NCBI RefSeq assembly: GCF_019431355.1
Contig: NZ_CP080269.1
Coordinates: 1,178,001 to 1,242,000, forward strand
Reading direction: 5' to 3'
Origin: Paenibacillus sp. R14(2021)
GTDB lineage: Bacteria > Bacillota > Bacilli > Paenibacillales > Paenibacillaceae
Length of the DNA stretch: 64,000 nt
Below, piece after piece: positions 26,467 to 35,209 of the stretch; the first letter of the stretch is position 1; each line of letters starts with the position of its first letter. The position numbers and the translations under genes are program-made. The notes under the pieces are model-generated. The model was given only the letters and a program-made list of their open reading frames with translations. It searched no databases and was not told where the DNA came from.

Positions 26467-27240
26467 TTAATCCGTCCTTCCCTTCAAGAATGCGGTCGGC
26501 GAGCAGCCGGTCAGCTTCTTGAATATTCGGTTGAAATACGCTTGATCGCAGAATCCGGTCTCTTCCGCGATTTCGCTCATCGGCATCCGCTTATCGAACA
26601 TGAGCTCCTTCGCCTTCGAGATCCGCACATGATGAAGATACTCGATCGGGCTCAAGCCGGTTACGGATTTGAACGCGTGCGAGATATGATTAGGCGTCCT
26701 TCCCGTGTAGCCGGACAGATCGTTAAGCGTAACGGGTTCCTTGTAATGCTGAAGCACATAAGCTTTGACGTCCTCCGCCATATCGATTTTTTTGGCCGGG
26801 AGCTTCCATTTGTCTCGTTCGTAATTGATAATGCCGAGCAGCTCCAGCAGGATCGCGAAGCAAGAGGCTTCCGAATAGGGCCCATGCATAAGCCAGTGAT
26901 GCTTGAGCAGCAGGAAGCGCTGCTTGAAATATTCGAACCCGCTGATGGTCGTCTTGCAATAGCGTTGATCCATGAGCAAAGGCAGCAGGCTGCGATCATG
27001 CGCTTCGGGCGTGAAATGCGTCGCATATCGCTGATGCTCTTCCAAGGAGGTTCCGCCGCGAATCGAGCCGGCAGGAATGAACAGTACGTCGCCCCTCTGA
27101 AGGAAGATGCTCTCGTCATTCACCCAGTAGATGATTTTCCCCCTCGTGACGGCAATTAGCACATGAGATTGCGTCAATTCCTTGTTCATCTCCCATTTTC
27201 CATGAAAATCCTTCACGTAACAGCTCCGCAGCTTGATCAA
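26467..27240 (-). CDS. AraC-family transcriptional regulator
   Basis: Regulator of about 257 residues with an N-terminal cupin-like sensor (IYWVNDESIFLQRGDVLFIP about residues 40-60) and a C-terminal AraC DNA-binding domain (LNDLSGYTGRTPNHISHAF and MSEIAEETGFCDQAYFNRIF, the two helix-turn-helices). The TTG at 27240 is chosen because GGAGG lies 9 nt upstream; an ATG at 27345 lacks a clear site. It precedes the PhyH gene on the same strand and is likely its activator. Confidence 0.88.
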   Translation of the reverse strand: MIKLRSCYVKDFHGKWEMNKELTQSHVLIAVTRGKIIYWVNDESIFLQRGDVLFIPAGSIRGGTSLEEHQRYATHFTPEAHDRSLLPLLMDQRYCKTTISGFEYFKQRFLLLKHHWLMHGPYSEASCFAILLELLGIINYERDKWKLPAKKIDMAEDVKAYVLQHYKEPVTLNDLSGYTGRTPNHISHAFKSVTGLSPIEYLHHVRISKAKELMFDKRMPMSEIAEETGFCDQAYFNRIFKKLTGCSPTAFLKGRTD

Positions 27241-27583
27241 CGCCTCTTCCCTCCTATTAAAGCGGTTCTTGCTACTTATTTCGCGGCGCCTGTCGCCGCT
27301 CCTTGTGTCCCCGCTAAAAAGATGCTTCACGGCATATCCCGCCAAGGGGTAATCGATGAATCAAGTCATGCCTTTAACTGAATCGCCATCTGCCTCGCTG
27401 CTCTCTTGCAGTGAGTCTTCCATCCCCTATACGGGCCGACTCTTGTTCGTTCTTCTCCATGCGCTTGCTGCATGCTATAATACACCAAGCATGTATGGTT
27501 GCATGGTAGTACCGCAGATGCGGAATATCCCCGATATCTTGGGAACACAATTCAATTTCTCACAATGAGGAGCGTCGTTCATC

Positions 27584-28284
27584 ATGTTCAAAGCCGTTCG
27601 CAAAATAACCGTCACCGAACAAATCATGGAGCAAATCGCGGAATTGATTACGTCCGGCCAGCTTCAGCCCGGCGAGCAGCTGCCGACTGAGCGTGATTTG
27701 GCCGTTCAATTAGGCGTCACCCGCGGACGCGTACGTGAAGCGCTTCGCGCCACTCGCTTGTCGGCTTGATTAGCATCAGAGCCGGCGAAGGCAGCTTCGT
27801 CAACAAACAGGAAATGCCGATTCCATCCGAGACGATCCTATGGCTGTTCCATAACGAGCTGCACAATCTCAAGGAAGTGTACGCCGCTCGCAAATTAATC
27901 GAATCCGAGGTGTACCTGTCGGCAGCCCGTTACGCTTCGCCAGCCCAATTCGAACATCTGCAGCAGCTGATCGGCCAGCTCAAGGCGGATCAGCCGGATG
28001 GATCACCGGCATCGTTCCTGGACGTGCTGGACGCATTCGATCTATTCATGGGCGACATCTGTGGCAATGCGATCTACGCCAAGCTCATGCAGACGATGAT
28101 TCATCTTCGGCGCGAAACCAGCTTGAAACTGCTTGCCGTTCCCGGCGCCCAAGAAAGCAGCATCCGCTCGCGCAGCGCATTGCTGAAGGCACTGAAATCC
28201 GGTCATGCGACCGAGATCAGCAGCAGCATCGATGAACTGTTCACGGACGCGCAGCGGTTCTACGATGCGCTCATCCTCAATTAA
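27584..28284 (+). pseudogene. FadR-type GntR regulator, frameshifted
   Basis: The N-terminal winged helix (VTEQIMEQIAELITSGQLQP, GEQLPTERDLAVQLGVTRGR and VREALRA) is complete but the frame ends at 27769. The next frame continues with SLVGLISIRAGEGSFV, the expected wing, and an FCD ligand domain (about 27830-28280) with the Asp/His-type metal helix region. Restoring one base near 27753 gives a 233-residue protein of normal length. Either the gene is recently inactivated or this is a sequencing indel. AATGAGGAG is the ribosome site. No obvious target gene is adjacent. Confidence 0.85.
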
Positions 28285-28290
28285 CGCAGC

Positions 28291-28328
28291 AAGGCAGCGC
28301 CTTCCTTCCGGAGATGCGCTGCCTTATT
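28291..28328 (+). terminator. Terminator of the FadR-type gene
   Basis: AAGGCAGCGC and GCGCTGCCTT arms followed by ATTTGT, 7 bp after the stop codon. Confidence 0.75.
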
Positions 28329-28391
28329 TGTCTGTCCATGACCTACACATGTTCATTTTGCAGCAGCCAGGTGTGCGCCTCTAACCCAAAT

Positions 28392-29339
28392 CTACTGCGG
28401 CTCAGGTTCCTTCGGCAATGCTAATAAGCGGTCACGCAGCTCACGATAGGCGTCTGTATATCCCATTTTTGCATAGAAGCGCAGGCAATCCAGCCCTTTA
28501 TAATACATGGCGGCAGCAAAACGATTCTCAAAATCCGCGATCGGACTTCCAATTTGCACCGCATAATCCCGGTAAGCCTGAATGAAACCCTTACCTGGAA
28601 ACGCGTCCCAAATTGTCGTCAGATCGATCAGATAATCGCCGTACAACCCGTTAGAATCGATGATGCCTGTGATTTGTTCTCCGTCGGAGAGGATATTCCA
28701 TTGATGACAATCATTGTGCACGAAATGCCGCTGCGGCGCGCTGCACGGAAGAAAGGCGATCAGCCGCCTGTAGCATTCCTCGAAGACCTCCCTTTCCAAG
28801 CAGGTTGTCGTGAAGAGTTCATGCCAATTCTCCCAGAACGTCCCCCGTTGATCCTCTGCATAGAAGCGCTGCACATAGGCCGACCAAGATTCGTATTCGC
28901 CGTTGCCGTTCCCCATGATCGGCCCGTAGCCCGTCGATGTCTCGGGCAGTTTGACCCGATTCATCTTGGTTATCATTGCGGCCAACTCTTCAAGCATTAC
29001 GGCTTTCTGTTCCGGGCTGCAATCGACAAGCACATGTCCCGGGATCCGTTCCAATATACAATAACGGTGAGAACCATACGCGCCGCGTCCAACCATTCTC
29101 GCATAGGGGACACCCTGCGATGTCAGTAAATCTGCAATAAACTGCATGCGATCGTAGTCGCTGTCCTTGACATGAGTGAACAGGATGACATAGTTCTCGC
29201 CTGCTGCGGAGAAATAATACACCTTGCTGAAATTCCCATTCTCTGCAGCTTCGGACACATCCTGGGCAGGATGCCCAAAGTGTCGATTCAGCACCGTTTC
29301 GACCATCGCTTGCGTAATGTCCGGCTTAGCCAGCTTCAT
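28392..29339 (-). CDS. Aminoglycoside phosphotransferase (APH) family kinase
   Basis: Small-molecule kinase of about 315 residues with the APH/choline kinase fold. The nucleotide loop is GNFSKVYYFSAAG with the ATP Lys replaced by a following VILF strand; the catalytic loop is HFVHNDCHQWNIL with the catalytic Asp and Asn, and the Mg-binding Asp is in GIIDSNGLYGDYLIDL. The start at 29339 has AAGGAGA upstream. The substrate could be a drug or an endogenous alcohol such as a sugar; a resistance role should not be assumed. Confidence 0.85.
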   Translation of the reverse strand: MKLAKPDITQAMVETVLNRHFGHPAQDVSEAAENGNFSKVYYFSAAGENYVILFTHVKDSDYDRMQFIADLLTSQGVPYARMVGRGAYGSHRYCILERIPGHVLVDCSPEQKAVMLEELAAMITKMNRVKLPETSTGYGPIMGNGNGEYESWSAYVQRFYAEDQRGTFWENWHELFTTTCLEREVFEECYRRLIAFLPCSAPQRHFVHNDCHQWNILSDGEQITGIIDSNGLYGDYLIDLTTIWDAFPGKGFIQAYRDYAVQIGSPIADFENRFAAAMYYKGLDCLRFYAKMGYTDAYRELRDRLLALPKEPEPQ

Positions 29340-29445
29340 CGTTTCAACATCTCCTTCGTTGATCCCGTGCCGGCACAAGGCCGTCACTATGATTTGAATG
29401 ATTCGCGGAGTTTGCATGCGAGCTAAGAACTATTGTTGAAGCGGC

Positions 29446-30168
29446 TCACCATACTGCCCGCTCCCAGTCTTGCTGCCGTTCCTGACGGAAACGCTGCACC
29501 CACTGTTCGTTAATCTCATCGGCCAGCCGATCAAATGCGGGCGGCGCGATGGTCACGTCGTCCGCTGAGACACCGAGAAACGCCAACACTTTCCTGACCG
29601 TACCCTCGTAGTCGAGAATGAAATCCTCATACACAAGGGTAAGCGGTACGATGCCCTCTTCTGCGAGAAATTGATCCATTGCCGCTTCCCGAAGCGCGCA
29701 GTCGGTAAGCAAATGCTGAATGGCGTCAAAATTATACTTGCCCGTAATATCCTGCTCAGACGGCTCTGCACCGTGCATTCGATGCCATTCGCCGGATACG
29801 ATCGCCCTCCACCACGACACGGCCAATCGAACCTTGTTTCTGCGCGTCATATAGATATGCTTCGTGCAATTTGGGAAAGCCGCTCGCCATACCGCAGCTG
29901 CCGGAGCAGAATCGGGGAAATCGTAAAGACGCCTGAACGCGTGGATCCACTCGTTGTTCAGCGAAGTCTTCACGCCGAAGATACCATTCGGCGTTGTTCC
30001 TGCCTCCCACATCGTTTCCACGTCAGCCTCGGTAATCGTCTCGGGATTTCTCCCATGCATCCACTCACCGGGATTTCCCGCTGCACCGGTTGAAGCCAGC
30101 GCATACTGAAGCAGCGTGCTTCCCGTTCGCTGCGAGAACCAGATGGTGTAACTAAGTTTCGGCCTCAT
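29446..30168 (-). CDS. Stf0-type sulfotransferase
   Basis: PAPS-dependent sulfotransferase domain of 240 residues. The 5'-phosphosulfate loop is SQRTGSTLLQYALASTG (about 12-28), followed by the Stf0-like GNPGEWMHG segment. A basic core RRNKVRLAVSWWRA (about 128-141) would bind the 3'-phosphate. Stf0 enzymes sulfate trehalose in mycobacteria; here the acceptor is unknown. It lies 107 bp upstream of the APH-type kinase on the same strand and the two may be cotranscribed, so they may modify the same compound. Confidence 0.88.
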   Translation of the reverse strand: MRPKLSYTIWFSQRTGSTLLQYALASTGAAGNPGEWMHGRNPETITEADVETMWEAGTTPNGIFGVKTSLNNEWIHAFRRLYDFPDSAPAAAVWRAAFPNCTKHIYMTRRNKVRLAVSWWRAIVSGEWHRMHGAEPSEQDITGKYNFDAIQHLLTDCALREAAMDQFLAEEGIVPLTLVYEDFILDYEGTVRKVLAFLGVSADDVTIAPPAFDRLADEINEQWVQRFRQERQQDWERAVW

Positions 30169-30267
30169 ATCGATCTTCCTTTCTTATTCGCTATTTATAT
30201 TGCCTGCTTGCCGACATTCCTTGATCTTCCCCTTTCTTACAGCGAGCTTCCCGGGAAAATGAACGCA

Positions 30268-30303
30268 AAAAAGCCGTAGATGAACGAATGTCCATCTACG
30301 GCT
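30268..30303 (-). terminator. Terminator, minus strand
   Basis: GCCGTAGATG and CATCTACGGC arms followed by six T on the minus strand. No intact gene lies directly upstream, which suggests that a minus-strand transcript unit in this gap has decayed or encodes a small RNA. Confidence 0.65.
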
Positions 30304-30709
30304 GATCGCAGCGAGCAGTGTGGAAGCTGTCTAAGCCTTCACTGTTCCTCGCATAGCCAGCATTTTGATGAATTGTTCATGACAGGGGGCACGAACGCAG
30401 GCGCATCGCAAGCAGGGCGCATTACATGCGCTCAGACTGCAGGTGCCGAACCTGTTCATGCCATATTCAGCTCGGAATTAGCCGATAACCGCTGCCAGAA
30501 ACAAAACCATCGTTATGCCCTCCCGTAATCTCGCCTATTGGTGCTAATTGTATGCGCTTACCAAGTTCGCGTCAAGGTAATTTTTACTTAATTTGAAAAA
30601 TTCCCCACGGAACGTTGTCCGCTCCACATGGGTCGAATTCCTTTAAGGCGTCACCCGCATTGCATCGAGAATCATGTATGACGGCGATGACCTCGTCTTT
30701 CGTCAGCAA

Positions 30710-30737
30710 ATAAACCGCCCGAATTGTCGGGCGGTTA
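30710..30737 (-). terminator. Terminator after the small membrane protein gene
   Basis: AACCGCCCGA and TCGGGCGGTT arms followed by TTATTTG on the minus strand. Confidence 0.7.
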
Positions 30738-30749
30738 GCTGGGTTAGCA

Positions 30750-30980
30750 TTAGCGGTCTGCAACCTTAAAGACGTCGGATCCGTTGTTCAACAAGCGGCA
30801 CTGCAAGATCGCCGCTTCCGGATTGGCGAAGCTGCCCCATTTGAGCAGGAATCGGAATTCGTAGAACCCGCCGACGGACAGCAAAAGGAGCAGCCCTATG
30901 ATGACTGCTCCTCTTCTTCTGTTACCTGTTTTGGTTCGGTGTCGATCTACAAAGAAGCAGGCAGTTCGGATGGCACCCAC
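30750..30980 (-). CDS. Small predicted membrane protein
   Basis: A short protein with one strong membrane segment (GAVIIGLLLLLSVGGFYEF) after a basic stretch (KTGNRRR), and a polar tail ending VFKVADR. It overlaps the 3' end of the upstream epimerase gene and a terminator follows 12 bp after the stop, both of which suggest a real translationally coupled gene. The start is uncertain and may lie further in. No family is recognised. Confidence 0.45.
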   Translation of the reverse strand: MGAIRTACFFVDRHRTKTGNRRRGAVIIGLLLLLSVGGFYEFRFLLKWGSFANPEAAILQCRLLNNGSDVFKVADR

Positions 30981-31825
30981 AGCTTCGAGACATCGAAGCC
31001 CTGCTCATCGCGCGACTTCAGATCGCGGAGAAATTCGATGAACCCGATCTCTGGCTTCCAGCCGAGCAAACGCTCCGCTTCGGAGAGATCATGCTGCTCC
31101 ACATGCTCCGGAAGCTCGATGCTATACTTCTCGAGCATGCTGCGAGAACCGGGAACCTGCGATTCGCACCAGCTCGGTCCGAGATTCCGGAAATCGCGTA
31201 CAACTTGTTCCGGCATGCCGTGATCTGTATGTACAATCGTGCGGAACAGCCCGAATCGCTGCTCCAATGCCGCTTCCACCGCCGCCACGGTTGCATTTGC
31301 GACGTCTCTTCGGTCTACGGCGTTCCGCAGCAGACGAGCCCCAAACTCCAAGTACGGCCGCGGAATAAATTCATGGTAACGCAGCATGGCGATCGAAGCA
31401 TTCGTCATCTCGTGATAGGAACGGCATAAGTCTTCGCCGATGACCTTGGAAACGCCATAGACCGATCCCCAGCCGTAAGCCATGGATGACGCGTAGACGA
31501 TCGCTTTAATGCCCTCTTGACGGCAGGCCTCGAATACTTGGAACGTACCGTCAACATTAACAGCAAAGATCGTATCGTCGCTGACTGGAGGCGTATGTGC
31601 GCAGTGCCATGCAGCCAGATGAATGACGGCATCCATGCCTTCCACAGCACGGCGCACATCGGCCGGCGTTCGCGTATCGCATCGCATGAATTCAGCTTGG
31701 CTTAAATCTTCTGCATGCGACGGCATTACATCTGCCATACGGACTTCATAGCCGGCCTTCAGCAAGGCCCGGCTGACAGCTTGTCCGCCATTACCGGATG
31801 CTCCGGTTACTAGTATTTTCGTCAT
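30947..31825 (-). CDS. NAD-dependent epimerase/dehydratase family protein
   Basis: Extended SDR of 292 residues. The Rossmann motif is LVTGASGNGGQAV (residues 5-17), the catalytic Tyr-x3-Lys is in YGVSKVIGE and the Ser in YASSMAYGWG. These enzymes epimerise, dehydrate or reduce nucleotide sugars. The ATG at 31825 with GAGGCGGG is chosen over an upstream start. The C-terminus (DLSEAERLLGWKPEIGFIEF) is typical of UDP-glucose 4-epimerase relatives. Confidence 0.9.
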   Translation of the reverse strand: MTKILVTGASGNGGQAVSRALLKAGYEVRMADVMPSHAEDLSQAEFMRCDTRTPADVRRAVEGMDAVIHLAAWHCAHTPPVSDDTIFAVNVDGTFQVFEACRQEGIKAIVYASSMAYGWGSVYGVSKVIGEDLCRSYHEMTNASIAMLRYHEFIPRPYLEFGARLLRNAVDRRDVANATVAAVEAALEQRFGLFRTIVHTDHGMPEQVVRDFRNLGPSWCESQVPGSRSMLEKYSIELPEHVEQHDLSEAERLLGWKPEIGFIEFLRDLKSRDEQGFDVSKLWVPSELPASL

Positions 31826-32007
31826 GATTTCCCGCCTCATCTCGATAAGTTCATATAACGTTGTGAGCATGATTTCAGGGAAATGACTTCCACAGCCGGA
31901 TGCTAAATTCCTGCCTAGCCCTATTAATTTTATATATTAAACATATATAATACATGCTTGCATAGCATACCGAACCTTGAATATTGTCGTAATTAATGCC
32001 GCTAATA

Positions 32008-32036
32008 ATAAAAGACCCGCTGATTAAGCGGGTCTC
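32008..32036 (-). terminator. Terminator of trxB
   Basis: AGACCCGC and GCGGGTCT arms followed by TTTATTAT on the minus strand, 12 bp beyond the trxB stop codon. Confidence 0.75.
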
Positions 32037-32047
32037 AGATCGCAGTA

Positions 32048-33022
32048 TTATACATGCTGTACAGATTCGGTTTCGTTCAGCGACTGACTCCAATCGTGAA
32101 CGGCATGTCCCTCAACAAACTTCTCGCAGTCGAGCGCAGCCATGCAGCCGCTGCCGGCAGCCGTAATCGCTTGGCGATATGTCGGATCCTGTACGTCGCC
32201 GCAAGCGAAGACGCCCGGAATATTCGTCTCCGTCGTTCCCGGCTTCACAAGCAGATAGCCAATCTCGTTCGTCTGCAGCTGACCATCCAGAAATGTCGTG
32301 TTCGGCGTATGGCCGATGGTGATGAAGACGCCGTCCGTCTCGAGCAGTTCCTCTTCGCCGGTTGCATTGTTAAGCACCTTAAGACCTGTTACCCCGCGTT
32401 CGTTGGCCACGACCTCGATCGGCGTTTTGTTCAGCTCCCATGCGATTTTGCTGTTCGCGCGTGCGCGGTCCTGCATGATCTTCGATGCCCGCAGCTCGTC
32501 ACGGCGATGAACAATTCGCACTTCCGAGGCGAATTTCGTCAGGAAGTGTGCTTCTTCCATTGCGGAGTCTCCACCGCCGACGACGATGATTTTCTTGCCT
32601 CGGAAGAAGAAACCGTCGCAAGTCGCACAGGTGCTGATACCTCGTCCGATGTTATCCTTCTCCCCCGGAATGCCCAGGTACTTCGCGGATGCACCCGTTG
32701 AAATAATGATCGATTTCGTTACCAGCTCTTCGCCGCCTTCGATTTCAAGCTTAAACGGCCTGTTGGACATATCGACCTTGTTAACCCAGCCCGTACGAAA
32801 CTTGGCGCCGAAGCGTTCAGCCTGCGTACGCATGTTTGCAATAAGCTCAGGCCCCATGATTCCTTCAGGGAAGCCCGGGAAATTCTCGACCTCGGTCGTA
32901 GTGGTCAGCTGACCGCCCGGCTCCGGCCCTTCAATGACAAGCGGCTCCATATTGGCGCGTGCCAAGTAAATGGCGGCAGTCAGCCCCGCTGGTCCCGTTC
33001 CGACGATAATTGCATTATACAT
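32048..33022 (-). CDS. trxB: Thioredoxin-disulfide reductase
   Basis: FAD- and NADPH-dependent reductase of 324 residues that reduces thioredoxin. Motifs are the FAD site IVGTGPAGLTAA, the redox pair CATC in STCATCDGFFFRGK (about residue 135), the NADPH site VVGGGDSAMEEA and the C-terminal FACGDVQDPTYRQAI FAD motif. The start at 33022 follows GGAGG. It is divergent from a thioredoxin-like gene that lacks redox cysteines, so its real thioredoxin partner must be encoded elsewhere. Confidence 0.97.
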   Translation of the reverse strand: MYNAIIVGTGPAGLTAAIYLARANMEPLVIEGPEPGGQLTTTTEVENFPGFPEGIMGPELIANMRTQAERFGAKFRTGWVNKVDMSNRPFKLEIEGGEELVTKSIIISTGASAKYLGIPGEKDNIGRGISTCATCDGFFFRGKKIIVVGGGDSAMEEAHFLTKFASEVRIVHRRDELRASKIMQDRARANSKIAWELNKTPIEVVANERGVTGLKVLNNATGEEELLETDGVFITIGHTPNTTFLDGQLQTNEIGYLLVKPGTTETNIPGVFACGDVQDPTYRQAITAAGSGCMAALDCEKFVEGHAVHDWSQSLNETESVQHV

Positions 33023-33270
33023 TTGATTTCCTCCTCCGTTCATGCATGTAATTCATACGTTCTCCGCGTTAGTTATGAAATATACAACGAGTACTAACAG
33101 TATGCGCCGCTTGAACGGTAACCTATATTACAGAAGAAATATTCGAATTGGGTTAAGCTGTTCGTGGACGTCAGATTTAGAAGTTCAGCATCCGCCTCAT
33201 GTAATGGATGTTTTGATCCCATTGCGGGAAAGCTTCGAGAAGATTAAATCGACGATTGGAGAGATTCTGT

Positions 33271-33591
33271 ATGGATGTAATCAATCTCACGAAAGACAAT
33301 TTTCAAAGTCAAATTGACCATGGTGTCACGCTTGTCGACTTCTGGTCTACCTGGGAAACTCAGCTTCCGATCATCGGCGAGCTGGCGACGGAATACAAGC
33401 ACCGCGCGGTTATCGCCAAATTAAACGTGGACGAGGAGAAAGAAATAGCAGCGGAGTACAAGGTTACGAGCATTCCGACGGTCATGGTGTTCAAGGACGG
33501 TTACATGGTCGAGTCAATGGTCGGGCCGCAGACCGGAGAAACGTTACGGCAGAAGATCAACTTGTATATCGCCCTTGGAGAAACGTGCTGA
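33271..33591 (+). CDS. Thioredoxin-fold protein lacking the CxxC active site
   Basis: A 106-residue protein that aligns throughout with thioredoxin: VINLTKDNF, TLVDFW, LNVDEEKEIAAEY, the cis-Pro loop SIPTVMVFKDG and a GETLRQKI-type C-terminal helix. At the active site the expected WCGPCKxxAP is instead WETQLP, so both cysteines and about four residues are absent. It cannot act as a disulfide reductase. The only Cys is the last residue. It may be a chaperone, scaffold or pseudoenzyme. GGAGAG precedes the ATG. It is divergent from trxB. Confidence 0.88.
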   Translation: MDVINLTKDNFQSQIDHGVTLVDFWSTWETQLPIIGELATEYKHRAVIAKLNVDEEKEIAAEYKVTSIPTVMVFKDGYMVESMVGPQTGETLRQKINLYIALGETC

Positions 33592-33694
33592 ACGCGAATG
33601 CACGCGCTTCATATCCGAATTTAGTAACTTCCGGGACGCCCTGGCGGTTTTTGTGACGATTGAATAGTTCCAGCAAGTAATGAGCAGCCCGGCA

Positions 33695-33727
33695 ATAAAA
33701 AAGAGCCATCATGGAGGTGATGGCTCT
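33695..33727 (-). terminator. Terminator of the DsrE-like gene
   Basis: GAGCCATCA and TGATGGCTC arms followed by TTTTTTA on the minus strand. Confidence 0.75.
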
Positions 33728-33759
33728 CGGTGTTGGTCGCTATGGAATCGATGCTAGAA

Positions 33760-34115
33760 TTACAGCGTGATGATTTGGTAATCGCCCGCGATGAGCTTCG
33801 CATTACTGAAGTGTCCATCCCCTGCATCGGAGAATAATTCGATCCCGGAGGCTGCAACTTCCTCGGTGACACCAAAAGCATCTGCGCAAGATTCGCATAC
33901 GCCGGCCAGGACGCCTGTTGCTTTAACTGCTTTGTACAGCGGATTGAACATATGGGAAGGATCTTCGGGCTGTTTCACCCACAATGTGCCTTGACCATCG
34001 AAATACACCTTCACTTCGACTTTTGCTTCGTGAAACTCCTGGGCGTAAAGCAGCGCATGAAGCGCTCTTCCCATTTCGTTTTCCGTTGCGTCTACGATAT
34101 TGCTACCTTCTTCAT
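33760..34115 (-). pseudogene. DsrE-family protein, frameshifted at the N-terminus
   Basis: DsrE-like protein of the sulfur-relay fold. The long frame reads VDATENEMGRALHALLYAQE and continues with VKVYFDGQGTLWV and GVCESCADAFG; it ends at 33760. A good start (AGGAGAG, 8 nt before ATG at 34115) opens MKKVAI in another frame, and one base shift near 34098 would join it to the rest and give the expected 118 residues. Thus the native start is out of frame by one. If it is a sequencing error the gene is intact; internal initiation at MGRALH would lose the first strand. Confidence 0.72.
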
Positions 34116-34235
34116 TCTTAACACTCTCCTATCATGTATTTGTCGTTGTCTGCCACGTTCGAACAAATACATCATTAGCTTACAGCATTTGTTCTTCTGC
34201 GAACTGGTTTACAGAAGAACTTATTATCCATCCGA

Positions 34236-35195
34236 TCAGCGAAAGTTCGACGGCGATTGTTTCCGAATAAGAATGCCGGCAGCACTAACCACCACGAGCA
34301 GATCGGATAATCCGTCCACTTTAACGGTCAATTCCGTATCATTAATGACATTAATATTCTGGTATTCACCGGAAATTCCCGATTGATTTGCCGACGCTTC
34401 CCAAGCTTGAGCAAGCGTCTCCCATGAGCCCACGTCTGTCCATTTCCCTTCGTACGGCAGTGCAATGATGTCGACAGCGTGCTGAAGCAGTTTGCAATCG
34501 ATGCTCGTCCCGTTCAAATCACCGACACAAGCAGCGATTCCCTCATTACCGGGCACAACTCCGTCCTGCTCCAGCTGCGCTTTCAAATACGAGACGCGCA
34601 TCGCGGTCACTCCACAATTCCACAAGGCGCCCTGTGCGATCAGCTGCATCGCCTCATCCATGGCAGGCTTCTCGACAAAATGATCGATCCGCAATAATGC
34701 CGCTCGGGACTCTTTCGGCTGCGGTACCATATAGCCGTACTTGGAGGAGACTTCAGTCGGTTTCACGCCTAGCAGGCCAAGCTGTGCCTCCGATTGAATC
34801 AGCTGACGTTCAAGTGCTAGAACATGCTCGTAGAAGGAATCATCGACGTCTAGATCGGCTGGCATGCTAATGACAACTTCGTCGGCATCATCACCGTCGA
34901 ATAAATCGGCAGCCGCATAGACGACGGCCGGGTAGGTGCCTCGTCCTTCGGGCTCTATGACGTAATGAGCTGCCGTGCCTAGCTGATCCAGCAGAATCTG
35001 CTCCTGATCCGCTCCGATTACAATACGAACGAAGCGGGATAGTCCGCTTCGTTCGAGCTGTTTCCATATGCGCTGAATCGCGGATTGTTTGCCGTCCGGA
35101 CCATCGAACAACGGTATGAACGGCTTCGTTCTGCCGGGGTAGGACAACGGCCACAGCCTTGCTCCCTGTCCGCCGCAAAGCAATATAATACGCAT
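34236..35195 (-). CDS. Mannose-1-phosphate guanylyltransferase-like protein
   Basis: Sugar-nucleotide transferase of 319 residues. The nucleotide-binding signature is LLCGGQGARLWPLSYPGRTK, with further ManC-type motifs AVVYAAADLF, EKPAMDEAM (sugar-phosphate Lys in VEKP) and a WNCGVTAMRVS region. The later part WTDVGSWETLAQAW is family-typical. It would make GDP-mannose or a related nucleotide sugar. It ends the minus-strand run of genes of the nitrilase-type cluster, 14 bp after the FMN reductase gene, and may supply the donor for the glycosyltransferase of that operon. Confidence 0.88.
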   Translation of the reverse strand: MRIILLCGGQGARLWPLSYPGRTKPFIPLFDGPDGKQSAIQRIWKQLERSGLSRFVRIVIGADQEQILLDQLGTAAHYVIEPEGRGTYPAVVYAAADLFDGDDADEVVISMPADLDVDDSFYEHVLALERQLIQSEAQLGLLGVKPTEVSSKYGYMVPQPKESRAALLRIDHFVEKPAMDEAMQLIAQGALWNCGVTAMRVSYLKAQLEQDGVVPGNEGIAACVGDLNGTSIDCKLLQHAVDIIALPYEGKWTDVGSWETLAQAWEASANQSGISGEYQNINVINDTELTVKVDGLSDLLVVVSAAGILIRKQSPSNFR

Positions 35196-35209
35196 GGACA
35201 GCACACCCC

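Larger units (their letters stand above)
30169..30749. other. Intergenic region of 0.58 kb
   Basis: No convincing intact gene. It holds two minus-strand terminators and, on the minus strand, an open stretch ending at 30584 that reads LTKDEVIAVIHDSRCNAG but lacks a credible start and overlaps a terminator. A GGGAGGG-ATG-ten-codon frame near 30507 is too short to call. The stretch may be a decayed gene. Confidence 0.4.
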
